This document shows, piece after piece, positions 8,945 to 19,065 of a stretch of 64,000 bases of DNA. The stretch covers positions 1 through 64,000 of the forward strand of contig NZ_JACJTQ010000026.1 in the NCBI RefSeq assembly GCF_014698735.1, written 5' to 3'. The stretch is from Anabaena catenula FACHB-362. GTDB lineage: Bacteria; Cyanobacteriota; Cyanobacteriia; Cyanobacteriales; Nostocaceae. Position numbers and translations under genes: made by a program. The stretch's first letter is position 1; each line of letters begins with the position of its first letter. The notes below the pieces were generated by a model. That model searched no databases. It was not told where the DNA came from and was given only the letters and a program-made list of their open reading frames with translations.

Positions 8945-9658
8945 TGTCTACACCTCATTTTTTGAAGATGATGATTAAAATGGATTCAAAATGTTGTCAA
9001 ATTCTGGAAAACCGGAAGTTTTTTCTTTTGTTAGTGTTGGTTTTTTGGAGTGGAATTTAACGATAAGTAGTAGGTTTGTTAACAATGTTGAGATACCAAT
9101 TCTCTATGATAGCTTGCGTGGCGTAGCCCTAGATGCACCTAATTATTTTGGAACATAGCGAATTATCTTGAGAAAATCTCTGCGTACCTTTGCGCTAACC
9201 TCTGCGTACCTTTGCGTTGAAAAAAGCTAGAATTTGGCCCAACTTCACAAAGAAATGGTAAGAGATACTTAACTTCAGAATTTATCTGAATCATCTTTAT
9301 TCTAATAAAAGTCCTAATTAGAATGAATATTTGTCAAATATCTTTGCAATTGTTGAGTAAGTATTCATTGGCTAGTTATTAGCTATCAGCTTTCGTCACC
9401 ATTTTTAGGACTTACGCAATAGACATAGGAGTGGAAAAGGATGTAGAGACTTTGTATGCAACGCCTCTACAAGGGTTACTCCCTTCCCAGTGTAAGATTA
9501 CTTATCTTCTTCCTTCTTCCTTCTTCCTTCTTCCTTCGCGTCCTTCGCGTCTTCGCGGTTCATTTAATCCGTATCCTTCTAGTGGGAAGGGAGTATGAAA
9601 AACGCATATTTAAACTCGGTCGATGTATAATACACACAATTTACTATCAGTTGAGAAT
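8945..9658. other. long intergenic region upstream of the D1 paralogue
   Basis: It holds the psbA-side promoter region (no canonical elements I can place), a dispersed GCGTGGCGTAGCC repeat near 9115-9130, CTCTGCGTACC repeats at 9178-9222, a degenerate GTAGAGAC...GTCTCTAC-type palindrome at about 9440-9470, a CTTCTTC tandem run at 9508-9540, and a GCGAAGGACGCGAAG-type repeat at 9533-9563. No gene is supported. Confidence 0.6.
9508..9563. repeat. CTTCTTC tandem run plus CGCGAAGACGC-type repeat
   Basis: Short tandem copies of CTTCTTC/CCTTCTT are followed at 9533-9563 by CCTTCGCGTCCTTCGCGTCT and CGCGGTTCAT. The reverse complement of this begins ATGAACCGCGAAGACGC, which is the same element that supplies the start codon of rimM at 34970. 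Confidence 0.75.
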
Positions 9659-11386
9659 TTAACTTTGTTCTTGACGACGATGGTTTGCAGCTTGTAATAA
9701 CAGAGATTCGGCAAATGCAATCGCTTGATTGGCAGATTTACCACCTGCTAACTGTGCTAATTCTTCCCGACGAGTACTTAAATTATCCAAACTGGTAACT
9801 CTGACAACTGTACGCTGTTCAGTATTACCATTTTTATTAATAACTTGTTTATCAACTCGAAAATGTCGATCTGCCATTGCTGCAATTAAAGGTTGATGAG
9901 TAACACATAATACTTGTTGATTTTGACTAAGTTGGTGTAATTTCTCAGCAATAGCTTGAGCAACTCTTCCTGACACCCCTACATCAATTTCATCAAATAC
10001 CATTGTATCAGCCCCATCATGTTGATTAAAACAAGCTTTTAAAGCTAGTAAAAATCTGCTCATTTCCCCACCAGAAGCAATTTCTGTTAATGGTTGTATA
10101 GGTTCACCAGGGTTAGGACTAAACATAAAAGTAATTTTATCTGCACCTATAGTGGTAGGAGGAATTGGTGTAACTTCAACTTGAAATTTCACCTTTTCCA
10201 TTGCTAATGGCTTGAGTTCAGCTAACAAATGAGATTCTAAATTAGCCGCAGTTTGACGACGCAGTTGGGTTAATGTCTGACTAACTTTGTTGAGGTGATG
10301 TAAACAAGTTTGTTCTTGTTGTTCTAAAGTTTCTATTGATAATTCACTGTTATTAAGTTCAGCTAATTCTTTTTGGATACGTTCATAATAAGCGATCGCT
10401 TCCGTGAGCGTTGGGCCATATTTGCGACAAATTTGTTTTAATTCCCGAATCCGTTCCTCAACCTCTTCTAACCGTTGTGGATCTGCTTCTAATCCTTCCC
10501 CATAAGCACTAATTTGTCTTCCCACTTCCATCACTGCTGCTACTGCATCTCGCACCAATTCCAGCAAAGATTGTAATTGAGAATCGAACTCTACCATGTG
10601 ATTTAATGTCGTTTCACTGTCTCCTAACAAATCCGCAGCGGTGGGAGTTTCATCTTCATTTTGATACAAAGCCTGATAAACTTTGTAACTCATTTGTTGC
10701 AAATCAACAACGTGATTGAGGCGTTCTCTTTCCTGCGTCAATTGTTCCATTTCTTGAGCATCACTAAGATTTGCTGCACCCAATTCTTGCACTTGATAGG
10801 TGAGTAAATCCAGTTGTTGTAAACGTTCTCGTTCGGAAGTACGGCGTTTTTCTAAAGTTTGGTGTGCTTGTTGATAAGCAATAAAAGCAACAGCAACTTT
10901 TTGGCGTTGTTGCATCAAAGAGTCGCCACCATATAAATCTAACCAATCTCGGACTTGGGTAGATTGTCCCACTTGTACAGTTTGTCCTTGGGCGGTAATT
11001 TCCACCAAGCGATCGCGCAAACCAGCCATAATCTGCCGATTTACTAACACCCCATTTACACGCGATCTACTGCGGATATTACTTATGGTCGTGCTGATTT
11101 CTCGACTAATTATTACAGAGTTATCATCAATTAAATCAATTTCCTGTTCACTCAACCAAGCCGCTAGGAAAGGATTTAAACTGAAAGTACCTTCTACCAA
11201 AGCGCGACTCGTGCCGGTGCGAATTACACGACTAGAAACTTTACCACCTAAAACTGCATCAATCGCATCCAAAATAATCGACTTTCCCGCGCCAGTTTCC
11301 CCTGTTAACACGTTCAACCCAGCGCCAAAATCCAATTCTAGTTGGTCAATGAGGGCAAAATTCTCAATTCTGAGGCATAGCAACAT
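9659..11386 (-). CDS. recN: DNA repair protein RecN
   Basis: A 575-residue SMC-like ATPase for double-strand break repair. It has Walker A GETGAGKS at residues 29-36 in an N-terminal LRIENFALIDQLELDF context, long central coiled-coil arms (about 155-370), the ABC signature EIASGGEMSRFLLALK, and Walker B MVFDEIDVGVSG. The length is normal for RecN (550-580). The start is an ATG. No LexA box is seen directly upstream. It is a single gene, followed after about 330 nt by the porin gene on the same strand. Confidence 0.97.
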   Translation of the reverse strand: MLLCLRIENFALIDQLELDFGAGLNVLTGETGAGKSIILDAIDAVLGGKVSSRVIRTGTSRALVEGTFSLNPFLAAWLSEQEIDLIDDNSVIISREISTTISNIRSRSRVNGVLVNRQIMAGLRDRLVEITAQGQTVQVGQSTQVRDWLDLYGGDSLMQQRQKVAVAFIAYQQAHQTLEKRRTSERERLQQLDLLTYQVQELGAANLSDAQEMEQLTQERERLNHVVDLQQMSYKVYQALYQNEDETPTAADLLGDSETTLNHMVEFDSQLQSLLELVRDAVAAVMEVGRQISAYGEGLEADPQRLEEVEERIRELKQICRKYGPTLTEAIAYYERIQKELAELNNSELSIETLEQQEQTCLHHLNKVSQTLTQLRRQTAANLESHLLAELKPLAMEKVKFQVEVTPIPPTTIGADKITFMFSPNPGEPIQPLTEIASGGEMSRFLLALKACFNQHDGADTMVFDEIDVGVSGRVAQAIAEKLHQLSQNQQVLCVTHQPLIAAMADRHFRVDKQVINKNGNTEQRTVVRVTSLDNLSTRREELAQLAGGKSANQAIAFAESLLLQAANHRRQEQS

Positions 11387-11715
11387 CAGGCCAAAATCTC
11401 CGTGAGGGCAAATGCCGGATACTTATCAATTTTATCTCTATCTAATTGGTAATGTATACACGGGTATTTTTTGGAGAAGGGGGTTAAGTAACGGATTTTA
11501 CGAAACTTTGTCTGATAGCGTAGCGTGGCGCAAGCCATATCAGGATTGACAGGATTTTAGGATGAACAGGATTAAATCAACATTCCATCCGTTCATCTGC
11601 GGTCAAAATCTGTGTGTGCTGCTTACAAGTCTTGATGCGAGAAAAGATACCTCAATCAATATTCCACATAGCTATAATCCCACTCACGGGGATGCCAACT
11701 GCAACAAATTTTCGA
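11387..11715. other. repeat-containing intergenic region
   Basis: A 329-nt spacer between recN and the porin stop. It carries a dispersed repeat (TAGCGTAGCGTGGCGCAAGC near 11517-11537) and an AGGATTGACAGGATTTTAGG-type repeat near 11542-11575. No gene or structured RNA is recognised. Confidence 0.55.
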
Positions 11716-13260
11716 TTAGAAGGTAAATGTTGTCCGCACAGTACCTACATAAATAGTGTCATTACTATTATCATGTTCCGGGCTTATAATTACAAATAAT
11801 CCTGGAGTTATTGCTAGATTATCCGTGATAGAAAAATGGTAAAAAGCTTCTAGATGTAAAGACGTATCTTTATCCTCAAAGGCTTTACCAAAACTATTAT
11901 GAGTTACTTTCGGGGGTTGACCGAATACAAAACCAGCAAAGCTACCTTCTTTACCAATATCTTTGAGAGTTAGCAAAACTGCCCATGTGGAAATAGTCGC
12001 ATTTGCATCTGTTGGTAAATCTTCTGTTTCAGCATTAATAAAACCAACTCTACCACCAAGAGAAATAGTTGGGTTAATTTGCCAAGCTGCTTCTGCACCG
12101 AAAGAATTAGCAGTAATAGAATTTGCTTGATCATTAAATGGATCGCTGGTTAATTCACTGCCGGTTCCCGTATTCAGATTATTGTGAGAGTAGACATAGG
12201 TAAAACTAAGTGCAGTTGTTTTAGTAGCTTCGAGAGTGAGTTGAGAAATAACACCATTAGGACTAGCAAAAATTCCCTTGTTTGAATCAGCTGCATTACT
12301 AGCAATATATCCCAACGAAAAATTAACAGCATTATTCAAATTATGAGAAATACCAACACCCACTCCACCACCTTGTCGTCGAATAGGATTTTCTCGACCA
12401 AATGTAGAAATCGATCCATCCCCACTACCGCTAAACAGAGGATTAATACTAGGAACTAAATCACCTAAACCTCCTCCCAACCCATACAAAGTCATCCGGG
12501 TTTGTTTACCTAACCCAAACCTATATTCTATTTCATCTAATTCGACCTCATTTTCATCATCACCATCAAATCCTAAATTGGCCATTTTAGTGCCAGTGAC
12601 ATCTTCCAATTCGGGTGTATTGCTGCCTTGTAAACGCACTTGCAATTTATCTTTACCTGTGAAACTGCTTTCTAAAGTGAGACGGACGCGATTACTCAAT
12701 ACTAAATTATCATTGATTGGCTTATTAGTAGTCCCAGCTTTTTGTTTACCAGCAACCCCAGTCACGGCAAAAATCACCTCTCCCTCTAATTCTACATGGG
12801 GTGAAAACTGCTGTGATTCTAATTTATTAACATTGGTTTCTAATAAACTGACTCGTGTTTCAAAAATATTTAATTCTGGTGAAAATTCCCTTTGTAATCG
12901 CTGGATAGTAATGAATGTTTCTTGGTCAATTGCAGCAGAATCATTATTAATAATTAGCTGACTTATACTAGCTATACAAGTATTGAGTTTAACCGCAAAT
13001 TGGTATCGAGTTAATTGTTTATTAGTCAGGTCATTATTTTTAGACAAACCATTTACACAATTAAACTTTTGAGCTAATGATTGTAGGGTTTTAAATTTCC
13101 AACTATCGGCACTAATATTTGATAATTGGGAGACAGAGTTAATTTGATTGAAGTTATTAATATCTGGAGATATAGAATTAGCTTGAGTTCTAATGCTCAG
13201 AGTGCAAGAAACAACTAAACTAATTAAACCAGCTTTTAGTAAACAGCCAAAATTCTTCAC
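11716..13260 (-). CDS. iron uptake porin (OprB/SLH-type cyanobacterial outer-membrane porin)
   Basis: A 514-residue outer-membrane beta-barrel. There is a signal peptide (about 1-28, ending QANS), then a degenerate SLH-like domain (VSQLSNISADSWKFKTLQSL through LTRYQFAVKLNTC, about residues 42-95). A coiled-coil spacer (about 105-150) leads into an OprB-like barrel from about 155, ending in the terminal aromatic strand TVRTTFTF. The order SLH, coiled coil, barrel is that of cyanobacterial somB/iron-uptake porins. The start is GTG with AGGAG six nt upstream. The SLH motif is weaker than usual. The substrate (iron or small inorganic ions) is inferred from the family only. Confidence 0.9.
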   Translation of the reverse strand: MKNFGCLLKAGLISLVVSCTLSIRTQANSISPDINNFNQINSVSQLSNISADSWKFKTLQSLAQKFNCVNGLSKNNDLTNKQLTRYQFAVKLNTCIASISQLIINNDSAAIDQETFITIQRLQREFSPELNIFETRVSLLETNVNKLESQQFSPHVELEGEVIFAVTGVAGKQKAGTTNKPINDNLVLSNRVRLTLESSFTGKDKLQVRLQGSNTPELEDVTGTKMANLGFDGDDENEVELDEIEYRFGLGKQTRMTLYGLGGGLGDLVPSINPLFSGSGDGSISTFGRENPIRRQGGGVGVGISHNLNNAVNFSLGYIASNAADSNKGIFASPNGVISQLTLEATKTTALSFTYVYSHNNLNTGTGSELTSDPFNDQANSITANSFGAEAAWQINPTISLGGRVGFINAETEDLPTDANATISTWAVLLTLKDIGKEGSFAGFVFGQPPKVTHNSFGKAFEDKDTSLHLEAFYHFSITDNLAITPGLFVIISPEHDNSNDTIYVGTVRTTFTF

Positions 13261-13364
13261 AGCAATCTCCTGAAATAAGAAATCTCTCTTCTCTGCGCCC
13301 TCTGCGTCTCTGCGTGAGAAAAAATAAATTTAAATAAATTCATGAAATATCAAGTAATATATAA

Positions 13365-14423
13365 TTACGAATTACAAATTATATTTAAACGCTGTTCACA
13401 TAAATTTAATAATGCTTCCGTAAAAAAAGAACGGTCTAAAAATAGAGTGCTAATATAAATATGCCTGACTAAAGTTAAAGTCGTATAAGATGCAATTGCG
13501 CCTCGCAACTCATCACTTGTAATCTCAAGAAATCGTTCAATCAAAGATGTTTCTAACTCGTGCAACTCCACGAAATTACCAAATACACGCAGACTGTATT
13601 CTTGAATATGAGCAATAAAATTACCAATATCCAGGGCTAGATTACCTTGGCAATATAAATCTAAATCAATTAGATACAAACGCTCATTATTAATAATTAA
13701 TTGATCTGGATAAAAATCTCGATGAATACCACAGACTTCTATCTCTGGAGTGTTATTTCCTAAATGATTACATTCTGCCAAAATTCTTTCTAGACGTTCT
13801 TGCCATTGTGGATATTTTTCGATAACCAAGGAAATGCGTTCATGCAAGATTCTTAACTCATCATTCATAGTATGAGAACGACGCGGAGAAATATTAGTTG
13901 TGTGAAGTTTATGGGCAGCTTCAGCAATTTTTTTTCCTAATAAAACATTGTTATTTGGTGTTAATAATTGAGTAAATGTCACACCTTCAACTTTACGCTG
14001 TAACCACATTTGCCATTCAGGAATTACACCCACAGGTTCAGGGACAGAAATTCCATCAACACTATCCTCACCAAATCCTGATTCCCACAAAGATTTCTGT
14101 AACTCATAACTATGAAAATCAGTCCCCTTAGCGCGAACCTTACCAATCAGCGTTATTATTTGTCCATAATCATTAATCAATTGATATTCAATTAAACAAC
14201 GTCTTCCTGGTTTGTGACGAATAACTTCAATTTTTTCCAGATGAGTATTTTGAGCAATTGATAAATATTTACTAAAACATTCTTCCACCTGTAAAGGGTC
14301 AATTACCTCTGATAAAAACGGCATTTTAGTATCATTTACACTATTCAAGTTAATTAAATTTGGTAACACTTTGCGTACCTCTATGTTTACAAATTCTTTA
14401 CCCGCTGCATCCTCAACACCCAA
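13365..14423 (-). CDS. APH-fold phosphotransferase in glycan cluster
   Basis: A 352-residue aminoglycoside-phosphotransferase-fold kinase. Its catalytic loop is HRDFYPDQL (the usual HxDxxxxN with Gln in the last place) and the metal-binding LIDLDLYCQG follows about 20 residues on. It probably phosphorylates a sugar or other small metabolite rather than an antibiotic, because it sits downstream of an ABC exporter and three glycosyltransferase genes on the same strand. The start is a TTG with AAGG about 8 nt upstream; the first ATG is 33 codons further in. A repeat-laden 175-nt gap separates it from the ABC gene, so co-transcription is uncertain. Confidence 0.82.
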   Translation of the reverse strand: MGVEDAAGKEFVNIEVRKVLPNLINLNSVNDTKMPFLSEVIDPLQVEECFSKYLSIAQNTHLEKIEVIRHKPGRRCLIEYQLINDYGQIITLIGKVRAKGTDFHSYELQKSLWESGFGEDSVDGISVPEPVGVIPEWQMWLQRKVEGVTFTQLLTPNNNVLLGKKIAEAAHKLHTTNISPRRSHTMNDELRILHERISLVIEKYPQWQERLERILAECNHLGNNTPEIEVCGIHRDFYPDQLIINNERLYLIDLDLYCQGNLALDIGNFIAHIQEYSLRVFGNFVELHELETSLIERFLEITSDELRGAIASYTTLTLVRHIYISTLFLDRSFFTEALLNLCEQRLNIICNS

Positions 14424-14460
14424 TATGTTTACCTTAATCCCAAAACTCTTTTTTTAAAAC

Positions 14461-14585
14461 GAACCGCAGAGGCACAGAGAAGCCAGTGCGTTGGGCGGGT
14501 TTCCCGACTTGTTAGCGTTCGCGCAGCGTGCCGTAGGCATAGCTCCTCTGAAAGAGGCAGCAACTGGCGCGACGCAGAGAGAAGA
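14461..14585. repeat. dispersed intergenic repeat cluster
   Basis: CGCAGAGGCACAGAGA is followed by GCCAGTGCGTTGGGCGGGT, GTTCGCGCAGCGTGCCGTAG and a closing GCGACGCAGAGAGAAG. The inner part recurs in reverse orientation at 54690-54745 and in degenerate form at 32105-32155. It separates the APH and ABC genes. Confidence 0.65.
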
Positions 14586-14598
14586 AAAAAATAAGTTC

Positions 14599-16428
14599 TT
14601 AACTGAACTGTATTGTTTCAAAGTTATCATTTTTAATTGCACTTTGTATTTGATACAATGCTGCATAATGCCCATTTTTTTGCATCAATTCCAAATGAGT
14701 ACCTTTCTCTAAAACCCGCCCATTTTCCATGTAAATAATCATATCGGCGCGAGTAGCAAAGTTAAGATCATGAGTAATTAAGAAGGTTGTACGGTTTTGA
14801 GAAAGCCGTTGTAGAGCATTAATTACAGCCTTTTCATTACCCTTATCTAAACCAGTTGTAGGTTCATCTAAAATGAGAATTGGAGTTTGACGAATAGCAG
14901 CCCGTGCGATCGCAATTCGTTGGCGTTGTCCCCCCGAAAGTGTTGCCCCTCTTTCCCCCACAAAAGTGTCATATCCTTGCGGTAAAGCTTGGATAAAATC
15001 ATGAGCATTAGCCAGACGAGCCGCATCTTCAATCTCAACATCAGACACCCCTGCAACACCATAAGCGATATTTTCCCGAATAGTCGCCGCAAACAAGATA
15101 CTTTCTTGTAAAACCACACTAATTTGCGGGCGTAATGATGCCAATGTATACTCTCGGATATCCTTACCATCAATCATAATTTGACCCAGCGAGGGGTCAT
15201 AAAGCCGCAACAATAAGCTAGCTAATGTTGACTTTCCACTCCCAGAAGTACCGACAATTGCTATTTGTTGTCCTGGTTGAATATTTAAGTTGATATCTTC
15301 TAGCAGAACTTGTCCTGGTTCATAGCCAAAATTAACCTGATCAAAACACACCTCACCTCGAAAAATCGGCGCAGGAATTGCATCTGGTAAATCGCGGACA
15401 TCAGGCTGCTGTTTTAATACGTCTAAAATTCGCTCCCCAGAAGCGGCAGCTTTAGCCAGTCTACCGGTATATTTAGCGAAGTTCTGCACCGGTTTAAAGG
15501 CATTCTTGAGATAGGTGATAAATACCAGTACATCTCCTGGTGTCAAGGCATCTCGCAACGCCAACCAAGAACCATACCAGAGGACAATAGCTGTTCCTAA
15601 AGCAATGACAGCATCCACAGTCCGTTCTAGGTGAGCAGCCAGACGTTGGGTTTTGACACTCTCATTGAGGCTACGCTGATTTTGTTGAGAAAAAACCTGT
15701 GCAAAAGCATCTTGCAACCACAAAGCTTTAACTAACTTAATGGCTGCAATTGATTCAGCCGCAGTAGCAGCTACAGCCCCTTCTTGTTTTCGTTGCTTTA
15801 ATGAAGAATCTTTAATTTGTTGGCTGAGTCGATTGGTAACTAACACAAATAACGGTAACGTCAGGAGTGATAATAGGGTAAGGCTGGGATTCATCCAAAA
15901 CATCACCCCAATCATGCCAAATAGACTGAGAATACTTACTACTAGGGGCAATGCAGCCGTAATCATAACTTCTTGCAGACGGCTGGCATCACCACTCACA
16001 CGAATAATTAAATCACCGCTACGGGCTTGGGTGTGATAAGCCAAAGACAAATTTTGCAGATGACGATATAAATGATTACGCACTTCGGTCATGACTCGAC
16101 TGCCGACTGTGGCTAATCCCACCGTACTCCAATAAGCAGCAAAAGCGCGTAATCCTGTAAATACAAGGATTGCAACGGCGGAAAGTGTCAGTAAAGTAAG
16201 CGGTTCGAGATTTGCGATTACTGGAATATTGCTTGGTTGATTATTGCGGATGAGAACATAATCAAATACAAACTTGAGCGGCCAAGGTTCTAGTACCCGG
16301 AGTCCCACATCTGCAATTAGAGCGATCGCAGAAATTACAATTAATCTATACTGTGGGCGAATATAAGGCCAGAAATAAACCAGAATTCCCCAAAGACCAG
16401 GAACAGCTTTTTTGAGGGATTTTGCCAT
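14599..16428 (-). CDS. ABC exporter (fused permease and ATPase)
   Basis: A 609-residue type IV exporter half-transporter. There are six membrane helices in the first about 320 residues, then an ATPase domain with Walker A (VGTSGSGKSTLA), Q-loop (VVLQES), signature (ATLSGGQRQRIAIARA), Walker B (ILILDEPTTGLD) and H-loop (LITHDL). It resembles MsbA/HepA-type lipid or oligosaccharide flippases. Its ATG is 1 nt after the stop of the GT4 gene at 16430-17587, so translation is coupled and the substrate is probably the glycoconjugate built by the neighbouring transferases. The ATG is the only sensible start. Confidence 0.95.
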   Translation of the reverse strand: MAKSLKKAVPGLWGILVYFWPYIRPQYRLIVISAIALIADVGLRVLEPWPLKFVFDYVLIRNNQPSNIPVIANLEPLTLLTLSAVAILVFTGLRAFAAYWSTVGLATVGSRVMTEVRNHLYRHLQNLSLAYHTQARSGDLIIRVSGDASRLQEVMITAALPLVVSILSLFGMIGVMFWMNPSLTLLSLLTLPLFVLVTNRLSQQIKDSSLKQRKQEGAVAATAAESIAAIKLVKALWLQDAFAQVFSQQNQRSLNESVKTQRLAAHLERTVDAVIALGTAIVLWYGSWLALRDALTPGDVLVFITYLKNAFKPVQNFAKYTGRLAKAAASGERILDVLKQQPDVRDLPDAIPAPIFRGEVCFDQVNFGYEPGQVLLEDINLNIQPGQQIAIVGTSGSGKSTLASLLLRLYDPSLGQIMIDGKDIREYTLASLRPQISVVLQESILFAATIRENIAYGVAGVSDVEIEDAARLANAHDFIQALPQGYDTFVGERGATLSGGQRQRIAIARAAIRQTPILILDEPTTGLDKGNEKAVINALQRLSQNRTTFLITHDLNFATRADMIIYMENGRVLEKGTHLELMQKNGHYAALYQIQSAIKNDNFETIQFS

Positions 16429-16429
16429 T

Positions 16430-17587
16430 TTATCGTCTTACACCCCCATAGAGTCCGGCTATGTGCAGAATTTGTGTGACTATGGCATCCCAGGTATGAT
16501 GTTTCATCACCTTTTGGCGTGCAGCTTGTCCTAGACTTTGACGGAGAGTTGGCGATCGCCATAATTTTTCTAATGCTTCTGCTAGTGCTATCGCATCACC
16601 AGGAGGACAAAGAATACCATTCACTCCAGGCTCAATTAAATCGACTAATTGCCCAATTTTACTAACAACTACAGGTAAACCAGCAGCCATATATTCATAA
16701 ACTTTCAACGGTGAAAAGTAAAAATCTGATTGTGCTGGATAGGGTGCAACAGCCACATCCATTTTTGCTAAAAATTGCGGAACTTGATCAGGACTTACCG
16801 CACCAGTAAATTGAGTTAAAGTATTTAATCCCAGTGCTGATAATTCAGCTTCAATATTTTCTCTTTCTGGTCCATCACCAACAATTAAAAGTCGAGATTC
16901 AGGTACTTTTTGATGTAGTTGAGCAAAAGCCTCTGTGAGAATTGGTAAACCATGCCACGGTTTCAATGTTCCCACAAATCCCACCATAAAAGTTTCCGAT
17001 TCAGTGGAAGTATTAATATTAGAAAACCGTTCAGGATTTACACCATTAGGGATGACATGAACTTTACTACTATCCACATAATTCATTAAATAGGTTTTCA
17101 CCTCCTCAGAAACAGCAATCAAGGCTGTAGCAGCTTGAAAAACCTGATGCGCCACCTGTTCAGCACTATGAATATCTATCAAACCGCGATGCTTTGCCTG
17201 TTCTGTAATCAAAGGAGAATTCACCTCTAATAAACCAGGAATTCCCCTTTCTTGGGCAAATTTCATGGCACTATAACTCCAAAGAGAATAGCGCTCATAA
17301 ATGAAGTCGAAAGTTCCAAACCTCTGCAAATCTAAACGTAAATCAGAATTAATTTCTAAAGCGACTTGTTCCCTAATTGCCCTTTTCACTTTGGGGATAG
17401 CTGGCAATTGATGAACAACAATATTAGCTAAATCTGCTGGTGCTATTCCCCCAATTCTAGTAGCAAACAAATCAACATCACAACCTTGCTTTTGTAATGC
17501 TCGTATCACCTCTTGAACATGAATAGAACAACCCTTTTGTCCAAAAACAGGAATTCCCGGATCAGCACAAATGTATGCAATTCTCAC
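16430..17587 (-). CDS. glycosyltransferase family 4
   Basis: A 385-residue GT-B retaining glycosyltransferase. The N-terminal acceptor domain opens MRIAYICADPGIPVFGQKG, with SIHVQEVIRAL typical of GT4. The C-terminal donor domain has VGFVGTLKPWHG, LLIVGDGPE and the nucleotide-sugar loop SPLKVYEYMAAGLPVV (EX7E-like). It is cytoplasmic or membrane-peripheral. The start is GTG with AGGAG about 9 nt upstream. It overlaps functionally with the ABC exporter gene (1-nt gap), so the pair is one operon. The sugar donor cannot be deduced. Confidence 0.92.
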   Translation of the reverse strand: MRIAYICADPGIPVFGQKGCSIHVQEVIRALQKQGCDVDLFATRIGGIAPADLANIVVHQLPAIPKVKRAIREQVALEINSDLRLDLQRFGTFDFIYERYSLWSYSAMKFAQERGIPGLLEVNSPLITEQAKHRGLIDIHSAEQVAHQVFQAATALIAVSEEVKTYLMNYVDSSKVHVIPNGVNPERFSNINTSTESETFMVGFVGTLKPWHGLPILTEAFAQLHQKVPESRLLIVGDGPERENIEAELSALGLNTLTQFTGAVSPDQVPQFLAKMDVAVAPYPAQSDFYFSPLKVYEYMAAGLPVVVSKIGQLVDLIEPGVNGILCPPGDAIALAEALEKLWRSPTLRQSLGQAARQKVMKHHTWDAIVTQILHIAGLYGGVRR

Positions 17588-17763
17588 TCTTTATAACTCC
17601 TGAATTTAATAAACTTCTCAGATTTATACCAATTCAATTTAAGACAGTAGAAAATGAACAAATAAATTTAATTATCTGTATTTATCTGCGTCCATTTGCG
17701 TCCATCTGCGTTTAATTATTCTTGATACCTGATTCTCTACAACCTTTAAAACTGCTGTCATAT

Positions 17764-18987
17764 CTACATAAAAAACAATTCCCGTAAAACTTTAGTATTT
17801 CCATGAATATCAAACTCAGATTCAATTAATTGCCTAGCCTGAATTGACAACTTAACCCGCAAAGCCGAATCAGTAAGCAGTTCTTGAATTGAAATCGCTA
17901 ATTTGTCAGGATGATTTTGTGGCACAATCAACCCAGTCTCACCATGTCGTACCACTTCGGGAATACCAGTCACATCCGTACTCACACAGGGAGTTCCCAA
18001 TGCGATCGCTTCCAGTAAAACTGTAGGTAATCCATCCCGGTTGCCATCTTTGCCAATCACATAAGGCGCTGCAAACACAGCCGCTTGTTGTACCAGTTGA
18101 AACACATCATTTTGAGGACGTGGACCAATAATTTCTACAAAAGATTGCAATTCTAAATCTTGGATTTGTTGTTTTAATACAAGTTCTAATGATCCTGTAC
18201 CAACAATTTGACATTGAAACTCACAATTTCTCTGCTTGAGAATGGTACAAGCATCTATCAAAATAGATAGCCCTTTTTTCTCGACTAACCGACCGACTGA
18301 GATAATTAAAGGAGGACGGTTAGCGGGAGAAGAATATTGTAATTGTCGCAAATCCAAACCATTGTAAATGCGTTTAATTTGCTGTGCTGCTGTAGGATAT
18401 GTTTTTTGTAAATAATTGAGGTTGTAGTCGCTGACAGTGACGATAGTAGCCGCATCCTGGAGTTTCCTGTCCATATCTGCAAATTCAACACTCTCATGAA
18501 AAATATCTTTAGCATGAGCCGTGAATGTGTAGGGAATGCCCGTGAAATGAGATGCTAATCTAGCTACACTGGTCGCTACACTACCAAAGTGAGCGTGTAA
18601 ATGAGTGATGCCTTTAAGTTTTACCTCCCGTGCTAACCATGCAGCTTGGTAGACTGTACTGGCTTGTTCACCTTCAGCAACTGCCAACTTTGACCAAAAA
18701 TCGGGAATGACTTTACTAGCCTCTTGTAATTCTGCCCAAAAATAGCAGGCTGCTGTGGGAGCAAGACTATTGAGAGATTGACTCACACGACCTTGAATTG
18801 GCTGTTTAATGTAAGTTACGGAAGCTCGTACCTGGGAAATAATATTTTGAAAGTGAGTATCACTCGGCGGTCTTAAAGCGAAAATTTCAATGTTTAAGCC
18901 AGCGGCTTCATGTGCCAAAATTTCATTGACTATGAAGGTTTCAGAATAACGGGGATAGCGTTTGAGAACGTAACCAACAATGGGCAT
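17764..18987 (-). CDS. glycosyltransferase family 4
   Basis: A 407-residue GT-B glycosyltransferase. The N-terminal half has GYVLKRYPRYSETFIVNEI and HLHAHFGSVATSVARLA, typical of colanic-acid/exopolysaccharide GT4 enzymes. The donor domain has IISVGRLVEKKGLSILIDA, QIVGTGSLE and the GLPTVLLEAIALGTPCVSTD loop. It lies between two other transferase genes; the 176-nt gap to the next gene contains a TGCGTCCAT dispersed repeat near 17678-17716. It probably adds a sugar to the same glycan. Substrate unknown. Confidence 0.92.
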   Translation of the reverse strand: MPIVGYVLKRYPRYSETFIVNEILAHEAAGLNIEIFALRPPSDTHFQNIISQVRASVTYIKQPIQGRVSQSLNSLAPTAACYFWAELQEASKVIPDFWSKLAVAEGEQASTVYQAAWLAREVKLKGITHLHAHFGSVATSVARLASHFTGIPYTFTAHAKDIFHESVEFADMDRKLQDAATIVTVSDYNLNYLQKTYPTAAQQIKRIYNGLDLRQLQYSSPANRPPLIISVGRLVEKKGLSILIDACTILKQRNCEFQCQIVGTGSLELVLKQQIQDLELQSFVEIIGPRPQNDVFQLVQQAAVFAAPYVIGKDGNRDGLPTVLLEAIALGTPCVSTDVTGIPEVVRHGETGLIVPQNHPDKLAISIQELLTDSALRVKLSIQARQLIESEFDIHGNTKVLRELFFM

Positions 18988-19022
18988 AATTCGTAATTCG
19001 TAGTTCGTAATTCGTAATTGGG
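18988..19022. repeat. AATTCGT heptamer tandem repeat
   Basis: AATTCGTAATTCGTAGTTCG and following copies form a short tandemly repeated heptamer array between two transferase genes. It is of the STRR kind common in heterocystous cyanobacteria. A reverse-orientation relative (AATTACG)n lies at 45023-45050. Confidence 0.8.
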
Positions 19023-19065
19023 AAAATAATGTATTTATTCCTCTGATTTGTGACTTCTGCCTTGT

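Noticed and set aside
9456-9662. Short plus-strand gene (68 codons)
   Set aside because: It is made of CTTCTTC and CGCGAAG repeats with no coding signal or ribosome-binding site.
13365-14423. Antibiotic-resistance aminoglycoside phosphotransferase
   Set aside because: Only the fold matches; its place in a glycan-type cluster points to a sugar or metabolite kinase.
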